Source: Mesorhizobium sp. Pch-S (GTDB lineage: Bacteria; Pseudomonadota; Alphaproteobacteria; Rhizobiales; Rhizobiaceae). Taken from it: 64,000 bases of DNA. The notes beneath the pieces are model-generated. The model made no database searches, was not told where the DNA came from, and worked only from the letters and a program-made list of their open reading frames with translations. Shown here piece after piece: positions 17,203-25,709 of this stretch; the first letter of the stretch is position 1; every line of letters begins with the position of its first letter. The stretch is from assembly GCF_004136315.1 (NCBI RefSeq), contig NZ_CP029562.1:1426001-1490000 (forward strand), given 5' to 3'. Position numbers and translations under genes: made by a program.

Positions 17203-18077
17203 CGTGCCTGCACCGCCTTGCCGAACAGGCCCTGCGGGCGCAGCAAAAGCACGCCGACGAAGATTCCGTAGATGAGGATCGACCTGTAGGTGGCGGACGT
17301 CAGCGCGACGCCGAAGGTCTCGATGAAGCCCAACACGAAGCCGGCGGCAATGCCGGCGGCGATGTTGCCGAGTCCGCCCATGATGACGACGACGAAGGCG
17401 GCGATGGTGAAGGGGAAACCCATGAAGGGCGTGATCTGCTGCGTCATCGAAACCAGCACGCCGGCGATGCCGGCAATGGCGAAGCCGGCGCAGATCGAGA
17501 TCATCTGTACGCGCTCGACATTGACGCCGACGACGGCGGCGGCATCCCTGCGCTCGATGACCGCGAGCAGGCTCCAGCCGGCGACATGGAAACGCAGAAA
17601 GGCGAGCGCGCCGAGCGTGATCAAGGCAGCGACGCCGAGCAGCAACAGCATGCTGCCGGTGGCGGAGACGCCGGCGAAGCTATGGACGCCGTCGAGGAAC
17701 TGGTAGCCGCGCGAGGTGGCGCTGAAGGCCAGCGAGGCGCCGTTCTGCAGGATCACCGACAGGCCGTAGAAGATGATCAGCGAATTGGCTTCAAGGCGCT
17801 GCGCCAGCGCCGGTGAGCCGAGCTGCCGCTTGAGCAGCACGACGTAGACCAGGAAGCCGAATGCCGCGCACAGCACCGTGGTGGTGGCCAGCGAGACGAC
17901 CGGCGAGAGGCCGAGCAGCGTGAACGACCAGAACGCCACATAGGCACCGATCATGACCAGGTCGCCATGCGCGATGTTGAGCAGCCGCAGCGAGCCATAG
18001 ACGAGGTTCAGCCCCAGCGCGACAAGCGCATAGAGCGCGCCGGAGACGACCGCCGCGAACAGGAGTTGCTGGAACAT
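17199..18077 (-). CDS. livH: LivH-type ABC transporter permease
   Basis: 292 residues, eight or nine hydrophobic helices. Typical LivH motifs are GLNLVYGSLRLLNIAHGDLVMIGAY near the N-terminus, VIERRDAAAVVGVNVERVQ as the ATPase-contact loop, and IMGGLGNIAAGIAAGFVLGF. It starts 6 bases after the stop of the binding-protein gene and overlaps livM by 4 bases. It belongs to the same importer. Confidence 0.93.
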   Translation of the reverse strand: MFQQLLFAAVVSGALYALVALGLNLVYGSLRLLNIAHGDLVMIGAYVAFWSFTLLGLSPVVSLATTTVLCAAFGFLVYVVLLKRQLGSPALAQRLEANSLIIFYGLSVILQNGASLAFSATSRGYQFLDGVHSFAGVSATGSMLLLLGVAALITLGALAFLRFHVAGWSLLAVIERRDAAAVVGVNVERVQMISICAGFAIAGIAGVLVSMTQQITPFMGFPFTIAAFVVVIMGGLGNIAAGIAAGFVLGFIETFGVALTSATYRSILIYGIFVGVLLLRPQGLFGKAVQAR

Positions 18078-18083
18078 CGGACC

Positions 18084-19274
18084 TTACCAGCCCGTCTTCG
18101 GCCTGAAGTCCTTGGTCTTGATCTGCTCGGGCCAGACCAGTTCGAGGCTGCCGTCCTGGATCTGCAGGAAGGAGGTCGGCGTCATGGAGTTCTGGACGCC
18201 GTCGAACTTGACCGGCCCATTGATGGTGTCGAAGGTCGCCGATGCGATCGTCTCGCGCAGCTTCTCCCTGTCGAGGCCGGCCGTCGCCACCGCCTGCTCA
18301 AGGATCTCCATCGACATGAAGGACAAAACACTGTCCAGCGCGTCGGGCGCTTCCTTGTACCTGGCGAGATAGGCGTCATAGAACGGTTTGGCCTTCGGCC
18401 ATTTGCTCTGGTTCGGCGACCAGTGGCCGACCGTCACGATGTTGTTGGCGCCGGTGCCGAAGGCCTGCTGATAGGCCTGGATCGTCGGACCGATCAGCGA
18501 CAGCACGAACGGCGCCTTCACATTGAGCTGCCTGGCCTGGGTGGCGAACAGGAAGGTGTCCGACGGGTAGCTCAGCACGATGAAGGCGTCGGGACTGGAC
18601 TGGTTGGCGCCGCTGATCAGCGTCGTCATGTCCTTGATATCCGGCGGGAAGTCCTCGTTGGCGACCAGCTTGATGCCGTGCTTCTCAAGCGCCGGCAAAA
18701 GATAGGTCTTGATCTCCTGCGCCAGCGGCAGGACGTTGGCGAAGACCGCCGCTGTCTTGACGTTCTCCTTGGCCATGAAGGCGGCGAGCTCCTCGCCGAC
18801 CTTGTCGGGGATGACGGCGGTGGGGAACCAGATGTAGCCGGGCTTCACTTCGCGCAGCTTCACGGAAGCCGCGGTGTTGCCGACCATCGGGAACTTGTGC
18901 CGGGCCAGCACCGGCGCGAGCGCCAGGTGGATCGGCGTGCTCCAGGGCGCAGCCAGCAGGTCGACCTTGTCCTGCGTGATCAGCTTCTCGTAGATGCGCA
19001 CGGCATTGGCCGGGTTAGACTGGTCGTCATAGCTGACGAACTCGACCTGCCGACGCTGGCCGCCGCCGATGTCGAGGCCGCCGGTGGCGTTGACCTGGTC
19101 CTTCCAGAGTTCATAGGCATTGACCTGCGAAGGCGCGGCCTGCGCGAACAGCCCGGTCAGGCACATCGAATAACCGATGCGCAGCGGGGCATCCGCAGCC
19201 ATCGCCAGGCGCGTCGTCACCGGCGCCAGCGCGGCAGCGGCCAGGAACGTCCTGCGGCTTATCGTGAAAGTCAT
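18084..19274 (-). CDS. Periplasmic substrate-binding protein of the Liv-type transporter
   Basis: 396 residues with a twin-arginine signal (ISRRTFLAAAALAPVTTRLA, cleavage after AMA). A type I periplasmic-binding fold follows, opening PLRIGYSMCLTGLFAQAAPS with a VEFVSYDDQSNPANAVR loop, as in LivK and amide/aromatic binders (Peripla_BP_6). GGAGGA lies before the ATG. It leads the six-gene operon that ends with the FAD ring oxygenase, so the ligand is probably that enzyme's aromatic substrate or a precursor rather than leucine. The upstream region carries two copies of the 20-base site described at 19371. Confidence 0.9.
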   Translation of the reverse strand: MTFTISRRTFLAAAALAPVTTRLAMAADAPLRIGYSMCLTGLFAQAAPSQVNAYELWKDQVNATGGLDIGGGQRRQVEFVSYDDQSNPANAVRIYEKLITQDKVDLLAAPWSTPIHLALAPVLARHKFPMVGNTAASVKLREVKPGYIWFPTAVIPDKVGEELAAFMAKENVKTAAVFANVLPLAQEIKTYLLPALEKHGIKLVANEDFPPDIKDMTTLISGANQSSPDAFIVLSYPSDTFLFATQARQLNVKAPFVLSLIGPTIQAYQQAFGTGANNIVTVGHWSPNQSKWPKAKPFYDAYLARYKEAPDALDSVLSFMSMEILEQAVATAGLDREKLRETIASATFDTINGPVKFDGVQNSMTPTSFLQIQDGSLELVWPEQIKTKDFRPKTGW

Positions 19275-19370
19275 ATGTCCTCCTCCGGCGCGTCTTGCTG
19301 CGCTGCCTTCCCATGCCCTCGACGGGGCTGTTCCCACATCATTGCCTGGTGCGTGTTCGCACTCTTGAAC

Positions 19371-19390
19371 GAATGACGTTCTTTTATGAA
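19371..19390. promoter_or_regulatory. Putative TetR operator, copy 1 (liv operon side)
   Basis: GAATGACGTTCTTTTATGAA, 97 bases before the binding-protein start. With flanking bases it contains the imperfect palindrome AAnGAA-N5-TTCnTT. The identical 20 bases occur inverted at 20817-20836, in front of the dioxygenase gene. Confidence 0.75.
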
Positions 19391-19418
19391 GGATGATATG
19401 CCGGCGAGTGTCAATAGC

Positions 19419-19438
19419 GAATTACGTTCTTTTATGGA
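19419..19438. promoter_or_regulatory. Putative TetR operator, copy 2 (liv operon side)
   Basis: GAATTACGTTCTTTTATGGA differs from copy 1 at two of 20 positions and lies 48 bases further upstream in the same orientation. Confidence 0.65.
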
Positions 19439-19574
19439 GAGGTGTTTCGTGACCTTGAGGTGGCCGGATGGGCGTGCTGGCGCGAGGCGATGAAGCGGAC
19501 GCGGACGCACAAGCCGGCGGTGGGAATCAGCGCTGCCATATGCTTGCCCGGTTGCTCTGCACCGCTGCGCCTTC

Positions 19575-19645
19575 GTCAGCGTTCCGGCATGGATCCCCGA
19601 CACTCTCCAGTCGCTTCGCTCCCTGCGAGGTCGAGGATGACGGAG
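19575..19645. repeat. Family B dispersed repeat, copy 1
   Basis: Reads GTTCCGGCATGGATCCCCGA and ends GTCGAGGATGACGGAG. The same element occurs seven more times in the window, in both orientations and always between genes. About 65-70 bases. Confidence 0.85.
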
Positions 19646-19716
19646 TTCCCCGTTCGCCTCCGCCAATCACCAGCGTATGAGCCAACGCTGGCGATTTGCG
19701 TCGGCCGCCCATGCGG

Positions 19717-19785
19717 CCGTCATCCTCGGCCTCGAAGCGGCCATAGGCCGCGGAGAGTGTCGGGGATCCATGCCGGAACGTCGAC
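19717..19785. repeat. Family B dispersed repeat, copy 2 (inverted)
   Basis: CCGTCATCCTCGGCCTCGAAG through GGATCCATGCCGGAAC. This is the second of three copies in the spacer between the binding-protein gene and the TetR gene. Confidence 0.83.
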
Positions 19786-19845
19786 GCAGGCACAGCGGAA
19801 CATCCCGACTCCAAATGCTGGAGTTGCAGAGGCACGCATTGAACC

Positions 19846-19912
19846 CCGTCATCCTCGGCCTCGAAAGGAGCGAAGCGACTGGCGAGTGTCGAGGATCCAT
19901 TCCGGAACGCCG
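19846..19912. repeat. Family B dispersed repeat, copy 3 (inverted)
   Basis: CCCGTCATCCTCGGCCTCGA through GGATCCATTCCGGAACG, 49 bases before the stop of the TetR gene. Confidence 0.83.
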
Positions 19913-19960
19913 ACGATAGGCACAGCGGTGCAGAACAGCCCGGCTCCGACAGTCCGAAAT

Positions 19961-20560
19961 CTAGCGGGAGCCGCCGATCAGCATCCCCACCAGCGCGTCC
20001 TCGACATCGGCCGTGTTGGCGGTGCTTTCATTGGCGGCGCGCTGCGATTTCACGCGCATGGCGACGCCGTCGAAGGTCAGCATCAGCAGATGGGCGAAGG
20101 CGCGCAGGCGCGGGTCCTGCGGGGTGTAACCGTCGAGCGCATCGCAGACGATCTGCACGATCTTGTTCTCGGCCCAGTGCAGCAGGTCGGGCTTGTACTT
20201 GTCCTTGGGCATGACGATGGCCAGGCCCTCCATCAGGGCGGAGGTGTAGCCGGTCTTGTCGTCGGCGATGTCGTTCAGCAGGCCACCGACGAGGCGCTGG
20301 ATCTTGCGCTCCGGCGTCTTCAGCCGCGCCACCGCGCGCTCCAGCGCCAGCACCTGCGCTTCGAACCAGGGCGTGTAGATGGTGAAATAGATCTGCAGCT
20401 TGGATTCGAAATAGACATAGACGTTGGACGGTGCGATGCCGGCGCCCTTGGCGATCTTGGCGATCGTGGTGTCCATGTAGCTGGTCATGGCGATCTGCGA
20501 CGCTGCCGATGTCAGGATCGCCTGCCGAACCGATTCATTCTTGACGCGGGCCAAGGGCAT
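19961..20560 (-). CDS. TetR-family transcriptional regulator
   Basis: 199 residues. The N-terminal helix-turn-helix spans about residues 8-55: SVRQAILTSAASQIAMTSYM, then TTIAKIAKGAGIAPSNVYVYF. A ligand-binding helical domain follows. GAGAGGG abuts the ATG at 20560. It lies between two sets of the repeated GAATGACGTTCTTTTATGAA site, which occur before the liv operon and before the dioxygenase gene, so it probably represses both and is relieved by the aromatic substrate or a metabolite. A family A element lies directly upstream of its start. Confidence 0.88.
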   Translation of the reverse strand: MPLARVKNESVRQAILTSAASQIAMTSYMDTTIAKIAKGAGIAPSNVYVYFESKLQIYFTIYTPWFEAQVLALERAVARLKTPERKIQRLVGGLLNDIADDKTGYTSALMEGLAIVMPKDKYKPDLLHWAENKIVQIVCDALDGYTPQDPRLRAFAHLLMLTFDGVAMRVKSQRAANESTANTADVEDALVGMLIGGSR

Positions 20561-20585
20561 CCCTCTCGCACGAATTCCAGACACT

Positions 20586-20686
20586 AGAGCGTTTCCGTTT
20601 TTCACGGAGACGCGGAAACGCTCCAGCTCTTTGTTTTACGCAATTCCGGGCGGAAAACCGTTACACACTTTTCCTGGAATTGCTCT
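20586..20686. repeat. Family A palindromic element
   Basis: A full-length copy, AGAGCGTTTCCGTTTTTCACG to CTTTTCCTGGAATTGCTCT. The first half folds on itself as GAGCGTTTCCG/CGGAAACGCTC. It lies in the 5' region of the TetR gene. Confidence 0.88.
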
Positions 20687-20791
20687 CTACGCTTAAGCGC
20701 GGAATCTGCGGGGGTCAAACGGCCAGCCGACAAATCAGCATGCCAGGGCAAGGCGACGGATCTCAGCCCCAAAAAAGAATGCCATTCTCTA

Positions 20792-20820
20792 TTGACATGA
20801 ACGGACTTCGGCTCTTTTCA
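20792..20820 (+). promoter_or_regulatory. Probable promoter of the Hod-like gene
   Basis: TTGACA at 20792-20797 and TTTTCA at 20815-20820 are spaced by 17 bases. The -10 region overlaps the operator at 20817-20836, an arrangement expected for repression. Confidence 0.55.
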
Positions 20821-20836
20821 TAAAAGAACGTCATTC
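20817..20836. promoter_or_regulatory. Putative TetR operator, copy 3 (dioxygenase side, inverted)
   Basis: Exact reverse complement of the 20 bases at 19371-19390, placed 75 bases before the Hod-like start and overlapping its probable -10 box. Confidence 0.75.
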
Positions 20837-20910
20837 GTTATAAAACAAGAAACGCGAATGGCCGGAAACCCGGCGTGCAGGACGCACGGGCCGCAAACGG
20901 GAGATGCCTG

Positions 20911-21696
20911 ATGCCGACCTTGCAGATCAACGACCATCCGATCGCCTATCTGGAATTCGGTGACCCGCAGGCCGACACCATCATCCTCCTGTCGGGCTGG
21001 GCGCAGGACAACCGCCTGTTCAAGAACCTCTCGCCCCTGCTTGCCGAGCACTTCCACGTGCTGGTGCCCGACTATCGCGGCCATGACGCCAACGAGACCG
21101 TGCATGGCGACTTCGGCACCGAGGAGCTGATCGATGACATCGCCGCCTTCATCGCAATCAAGGCGCCGAAGAACCCGATGCTGGTTTCGACCTCGCATGG
21201 CTGCTGGGTCAATATCGGCCTGTGCGAAAGGCTTGGCCTCAAGCGTACCATCCTGATCGACTGGCTGATGCAGCCGCATCCGGGCTTCATCCAGCAGCTC
21301 GAGGACGGACAGGACCCTGAGCGCTACAGGCAAGGCCGCGACAGCTTCTTCAACGAATGGGAGGCGACGACCGACAATGTCGACGTCATCAACCACATGA
21401 AGAAGGAGATGGCTTGGTTCTCCGGCCCGATGTGGATGCGCGCCTGCCGCGAAATCCTCAGGGCCTACACCAAATACGGCTCACCGCTGCAGCGCATGGA
21501 AAGGCTGAGACAGCAGCCCGAACTCATCCACATCTACTCGCAGCCGCTGTCAGCCGAGTACCGCAAGTTCCAGGAAGACTATTCCGCCGACCATCCCTGG
21601 TTCCGCCCCGTCCACATCCCCGGCCAGACGCATTTCCCGACGCTGGAGAACCCGGCAGCGGTGGCGAAGGCGATCGTGGCGTTCGGGCGGGGGTAG
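20911..21696 (+). CDS. Hod/Qdo-like cofactor-independent ring-cleaving dioxygenase (alpha/beta hydrolase fold)
   Basis: 261 residues. It matches the 3-hydroxy-4-oxoquinaldine 2,4-dioxygenase family rather than ordinary esterases. The nucleophile elbow TSHGCW gives Ser95-His96, ILIDWLM gives Asp117 and GQTHFP gives His241; the DHPWF and IYSQP segments also match. Known members (Hod, Qdo, AqdC) open 3-hydroxy-4-quinolones with O2, releasing CO, without metal or cofactor. The histidine-bearing GWCHDH segment I recall for Hod reads GWAQDN here, so the substrate may differ. Its promoter shares an operator with the liv/FAD-oxygenase operon. Confidence 0.8.
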   Translation: MPTLQINDHPIAYLEFGDPQADTIILLSGWAQDNRLFKNLSPLLAEHFHVLVPDYRGHDANETVHGDFGTEELIDDIAAFIAIKAPKNPMLVSTSHGCWVNIGLCERLGLKRTILIDWLMQPHPGFIQQLEDGQDPERYRQGRDSFFNEWEATTDNVDVINHMKKEMAWFSGPMWMRACREILRAYTKYGSPLQRMERLRQQPELIHIYSQPLSAEYRKFQEDYSADHPWFRPVHIPGQTHFPTLENPAAVAKAIVAFGRG

Positions 21697-21722
21697 AGCG
21701 GTTGAGGATCAGCTGGAGGACG

Positions 21723-21917
21723 CTAGCGCATTGCGGCGGAATCTGAAGCCGCAATTGGATAGCGCGTGTCTTCATAGGCTTTAATAAGAGCAGCAAGGAC
21801 ATCAAAGCGACCGCCCTCAGAAGAGCCGGCTTCCGGCTCATTCTCAAAATATCTGGTAATCTCGGCAATGGCCCAATCGTAGTCTGCCTCGGTCTTAAGG
21901 GGGCGGATGCTTTCCAT
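21723..21917 (-). pseudogene. Truncated HigA-type antitoxin remnant
   Basis: 64 residues: IRPLKTEADYDWAIAEITRYFENEP, then RFDVLAALIKAYEDTRYPI. This is the N-terminal region of HigA antitoxins. The helix-turn-helix domain that should follow is absent: the frame stops after SDSAAMR and runs into the end of the Hod-like gene. It starts 4 bases after the HicB stop. It probably no longer binds DNA. Confidence 0.75.
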
Positions 21918-21921
21918 CAGC

Positions 21922-22323
21922 CTATGCCGCCTCCGCCTCTATTATCTTTTTTGCCGCTCTCGCGATGAAGCCTGACCGGCTGTAGCCATGGGCCGCCGCA
22001 AAAGCGTCGATTTGAGCCAGAATGTCTTCCGGAAGGGTGACATTTACACGGACTGCCCTGGCAGTCGCTGTTTTCGCGGCCACCAGAATTGCGACGCCGT
22101 CACGGTTGGCGGCGTCTGCCATCACGTCTTCGAGGCTGGAAGGGTCAGGTATGACCTCGCCATCCTCGACCAGGCCTTCGATGTGGAAGGCCAATGCTTC
22201 CTCCGCCATGGCACGAGCGTCGTCCAAGTCCTTACCAGCCGTCACAACGCCCGGAAAATCAGGAAACGAAACACCGAAGTCGCTTTCGGCATCCTTGTGG
22301 ATCAGACCGATATACTGCTTCAT
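21922..22323 (-). CDS. HicB-family antitoxin, orphan
   Basis: 133 residues. The N-terminal partial RNase H-like HicB domain is KDAESDFGVSFPDFPGVVTAGKDLDDARAMAEEAL. The C-terminal ribbon-helix-helix is RVNVTLPEDILAQIDAFAAAHGYSRSGFIARA. HicB neutralises the HicA mRNA interferase and represses its own operon, but no HicA-sized frame with the family pattern lies on either side. It is followed by the HigA remnant and is divergent from the DUF3800 gene 98 bases away. Confidence 0.85.
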   Translation of the reverse strand: MKQYIGLIHKDAESDFGVSFPDFPGVVTAGKDLDDARAMAEEALAFHIEGLVEDGEVIPDPSSLEDVMADAANRDGVAILVAAKTATARAVRVNVTLPEDILAQIDAFAAAHGYSRSGFIARAAKKIIEAEAA

Positions 22324-22421
22324 TTCGGCACTTTAGTTCCACTGTATCGCGACGGCGCCTGAACGCGTCCGCATCCACTATCGATTGACTCAGCCAGGCT
22401 CGCAATTCAACATCGTCGCGA

Positions 22422-23291
22422 ATGGGTGATGGGCAAGAATATACACCGGAGCCTGCTTTTGTTGCATTTTTCGATGAGGCGGGCGATCCGGGCACACGAG
22501 CAGTATTCCCAATAGACCCCAACGGTGCCAGCGAATGGTTTACTGTTGGATGTGTTGTCGTTCGCGCCAGCAAAGAGAACTCGCTTGTCGAGTTGGTTCG
22601 CGACATCAAGAAATCTATTTACTCGCAGCAGAGCCCGGATCTTCATTTCAGAAATCTAGTCGAACATAAAAAGCGCCCGGTTTGTGATGCGCTCGCAAGC
22701 GCAGACATGCGTTTTTTCGTTGTCGCATCCAACAAAAAGAAGATGAGGTTGTACCGGAACCCGCAAGCGGAGGCTGTTTCACTTCACAAGCACAATTGGT
22801 TCTACAACTATTGTATTCGCATAGTGCTTGAGCGGATCAGCCAATGGTGTGCTGAACGATCGATTTCAGAAGGGGGAGAACCTCGGCACGTTAAACTCGT
22901 TTTTTCCCGCCGCGGTGGCCACTCCTATAGGCATGTTCGGACCTATACCCAATTACTGAATATCCAGGCGGCACAGGGAAACATCTATCAAACAGCTCGT
23001 GTCCCAGATTTTCGGGTGTTGGATCATCGTTTGATAGAAGTTATCGACCACAACAAGAGTGCTGGATGCCAAATAGCAGACGTCGTCGCAAGCGCATTCT
23101 TTCAAGCGGCCAATGCTGGGCAGAAACGTTGGAACACCGAATACGCTGAAGCACTAGCCCCTAGGATTGCACGGGGTCGCAACCGGCGTTGCGCAAACTA
23201 CGGAGTAACTTTGCTACCGTGGCGCAACTGGACTCTCAATCTGACGGACGCCCAAAAGCAGATATTTCGATTCTATGACTACGAGATTTAA
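22422..23291 (+). CDS. DUF3800 domain-containing protein
   Basis: 289 residues. The DUF3800 hallmarks are FVAFFDEAGDPGT at the N-terminus and SAGCQIADVVASAFFQAAN near residue 210, which in this RNase H-like fold supply acidic residues. The middle is rich in Lys/Arg/Tyr (FSRRGGHSYRHVRTYTQLLN). The gene is clearly AT-richer than its surroundings and sits next to toxin-antitoxin leftovers, so it was probably acquired horizontally. Many DUF3800 proteins lie in defence or mobile islands; activity is unproven. No ribosome site supports the start. Confidence 0.82.
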   Translation: MGDGQEYTPEPAFVAFFDEAGDPGTRAVFPIDPNGASEWFTVGCVVVRASKENSLVELVRDIKKSIYSQQSPDLHFRNLVEHKKRPVCDALASADMRFFVVASNKKKMRLYRNPQAEAVSLHKHNWFYNYCIRIVLERISQWCAERSISEGGEPRHVKLVFSRRGGHSYRHVRTYTQLLNIQAAQGNIYQTARVPDFRVLDHRLIEVIDHNKSAGCQIADVVASAFFQAANAGQKRWNTEYAEALAPRIARGRNRRCANYGVTLLPWRNWTLNLTDAQKQIFRFYDYEI

Positions 23292-23556
23292 GTGGCGGGT
23301 CCTGGCCTCGTTACCATTGCCGGCGTCTAGGCTACCATCCAATGGGCAACCGTCCGAACAACTGCGCCATCTACGATGGCACCCGAGGGGAATCCAGCGT
23401 TCCCCGCCATTCATACGATGCGCGCATTCGACAAAAAAGTCAAATGAATCATTGCGTTAGCAACAGAACCCGCAAGTGGTTGAAATAGATTCGTTTTTTT
23501 GCGACGACACCAGGCTCTTAAGACAAATCGCGATCTAAATACCTTGCTATCTTCCG

Positions 23557-24555
23557 CTAGCTCACACCCGCCTGCACCGTCGTCACCGCGATCATCGAGA
23601 ACACGTCCTCGGCGCTGCAGCCGCGCGACAGATCGTTAGCCGGCTTTGCCAAGCCCTGCAGGATGGGGCCGATGGCGGTGGCGCCGCCGATGCGCTGGGC
23701 GATCTTGTAGCCGATGTTGGCGGCGTCGAGATTGGGGAAGACGAAGACATTGGCTTCGCCATGCAGCGCGGAATGAGGCGCCTTGGCGGCGCTCACCGCC
23801 TCGACGAAGGCGGTGTCGAACTGCAGTTCGCCGTCGATGACGAGGTCGGGGGCGGCGGCATGGGCCAGGCGGGTGGCTTCGACCACCTTCGAGACGCGCT
23901 CATGCGCTGCGCTGCCATTGGTCGAGAAGGACAGCATCGCCACCTTGGGGGCGGCGCCGGCCAGCGCCTGGTAGGAACGCGCCGACATGCGGGCGATGTC
24001 GGCCAGGCCGGCGGCATCGGGATCGACCACCAGGCCGCAATCGGCGAAGACGAAGGCGCCTTTCTTCACGTGATGAGGCTGGCACAGCATCATCAGGAAG
24101 AAGGACGACACCAGCCCGACGCCGGGCGCGCGGCCGATGCATTGCAGTGCCGCCCGCACCGTGTCGGCCGTGGTGGCGACGGCACCGCCGACCGTGCCAT
24201 CGGCCTCGCCTTCACGCACCATCATGGCGGCAAAGATGAGCGGCGCGCGCACGGCGGCATTGGCCTGTGCGCCGTCGACGCCCTTGTCCCTGCGCAGCGC
24301 GTGATAGGCGGCGGCCAGGCGCGCGGTCAGCGCCGAAGTCTCCGGGTCCTCGATGCGGATGGCTTCGCCCGAGATGCCGGCCTCGGCAAGCCTCTGCTCG
24401 ACGATGCTGCTGCGGCCGACCAGCGTGATCTGCGCGATGCCCTCGCGCACCGAACGTAGGGCCGCCTCGACGATGCGCGGATCCTCGCCCTCCGGCAGAA
24501 CGATGCGGCGCGGCGAGGCCTTGGCGGCGGCGAGGATGCGTTCCAGCGGCTTCAT
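23557..24555 (-). CDS. pta: Phosphate acetyltransferase
   Basis: 332 residues, short form lacking the N-terminal DRTGG part. It opens PLERILAAAKASPRRIVLPEGEDPR. The PTA/PTB family segments MVREGEADGTVGGAVATTADTVRAAL, MLSFSTNGSA and GELQFDTAFVEAV are present, with VFVFPNLDAANIGYKIAQRI near the end. It converts acetyl phosphate, the product of Xsc in this cluster, to acetyl-CoA. The start overlaps the stop of the exporter gene as TGATG, so the two are translationally coupled. It is the last gene of the taurine cluster. Confidence 0.95.
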   Translation of the reverse strand: MKPLERILAAAKASPRRIVLPEGEDPRIVEAALRSVREGIAQITLVGRSSIVEQRLAEAGISGEAIRIEDPETSALTARLAAAYHALRRDKGVDGAQANAAVRAPLIFAAMMVREGEADGTVGGAVATTADTVRAALQCIGRAPGVGLVSSFFLMMLCQPHHVKKGAFVFADCGLVVDPDAAGLADIARMSARSYQALAGAAPKVAMLSFSTNGSAAHERVSKVVEATRLAHAAAPDLVIDGELQFDTAFVEAVSAAKAPHSALHGEANVFVFPNLDAANIGYKIAQRIGGATAIGPILQGLAKPANDLSRGCSAEDVFSMIAVTTVQAGVS

Positions 24556-25580
24556 CAGGCGTGCCCCAGATAATAGATGCCGGCGAGGATGAAGAGGCCG
24601 ATGAAGATGGTCTCGGCGACGATCAGCGCCACGGCGTCGCCGCCGACGTCGAGCACGCGGCGCAGCGAGGTCTTCATGCCGACGGCGACGATGCCGGCCA
24701 GCAGCGCCCAGCGCGACACCTCCATGCCGGCCTTCGAGACCGCTTCCGGCACGAAGCCGAGCGAATTGGCGGCGGCGAGGATCAGGAAGGCGATGACGAA
24801 GCCGGGCAGCAGCGGCGGCCGCTTGCCGGCGTCGCCGACCGGGCCGGCGCCACGCGTGGCGAGCGAGAACACCAGCACGACCGGCGCCAGCATGGTGACG
24901 CGGATGAGCTTGACCAGCGTGGCGGTCTCACCGGCCTCCGGTGAGACAGAGAAGCCGGCGCCGACCACCTGGGCGACATCGTGGATGGTGCCGCCGAAGA
25001 AGATGCCGGTGGCACGCGCATCGAGGCCGATGCCTTCGGCGATCATCGGATAGAAGATCATGGCCAGCGTCGACAGCACCGTCACCGACAGCACGGTGAA
25101 GATCAGGTTGCGCTCGGAGAACTCGTTGCGCGGCAGCACGGCGGCGATCGCCATGGCGGCCGATGCGCCGCAGATGGCGACCGAACCGCTGGTGATCAGC
25201 GCCAGCCGCCAGCCGCGGCCGAGCAGCTTGGCGGCGGCAAGGCCGAACAGGATGGTGGCGGCGATGGCGCAGACCAGCAACAGGATGGTGCCGGCGCCGA
25301 GCCCGACCAGCAGGTCGACGCTGATGCGCATGCCGAGCAGAGCGACGCCGATGCGCAGCACCTTCCTGGCGCTGAGATCGATGCCGGCGACGCAGCGCCC
25401 CTCCTCCGACAGGAAGTTGAAGGCGATGCCGAGCAGCAGCGCCATCAGCATGGCCGGCGCACCGTAATGGTCCGACAGGAACTGCGCCGCGATGGCGACG
25501 GCTCCGGTCACGGCAAGGCCCGGCCACCAGGCCTGCGCCAGCGAAGGCAGGTCGTTGAGGCGTGCGGCGGCGGTGTTCAT
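24555..25580 (-). CDS. tauZ: YeiH/UPF0324-family exporter, probable sulfur-anion exporter of taurine degradation
   Basis: 341 residues, about ten transmembrane helices. Family motifs include LLGIAFNF, GIDLSARKVLRIGVALLGMR, SGSVAICGASAAMAI and FFGGTIHDVAQVVGAG. In taurine-degrading alphaproteobacteria this family (TauZ, SuyZ) is placed with xsc and pta and is thought to export sulfite or sulfate released by Xsc. It is upstream of and coupled to pta, but separated from xsc by 630 bases of repeats, so it may have its own promoter. The symbol rests on context. Confidence 0.82.
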   Translation of the reverse strand: MNTAAARLNDLPSLAQAWWPGLAVTGAVAIAAQFLSDHYGAPAMLMALLLGIAFNFLSEEGRCVAGIDLSARKVLRIGVALLGMRISVDLLVGLGAGTILLLVCAIAATILFGLAAAKLLGRGWRLALITSGSVAICGASAAMAIAAVLPRNEFSERNLIFTVLSVTVLSTLAMIFYPMIAEGIGLDARATGIFFGGTIHDVAQVVGAGFSVSPEAGETATLVKLIRVTMLAPVVLVFSLATRGAGPVGDAGKRPPLLPGFVIAFLILAAANSLGFVPEAVSKAGMEVSRWALLAGIVAVGMKTSLRRVLDVGGDAVALIVAETIFIGLFILAGIYYLGHA

Positions 25581-25709
25581 TTCGTCATTCCCTTATCGAG
25601 AGTGGGTATGGCGCGGACGGCGCCCTCGCCGCCTTGCCCTGTCCAGGGCGGGCAATCGCGTGTGCTGGTGCGACTTGAAACCAGCTCCGGATCGCCGCGC
25701 CTTCGTCTG

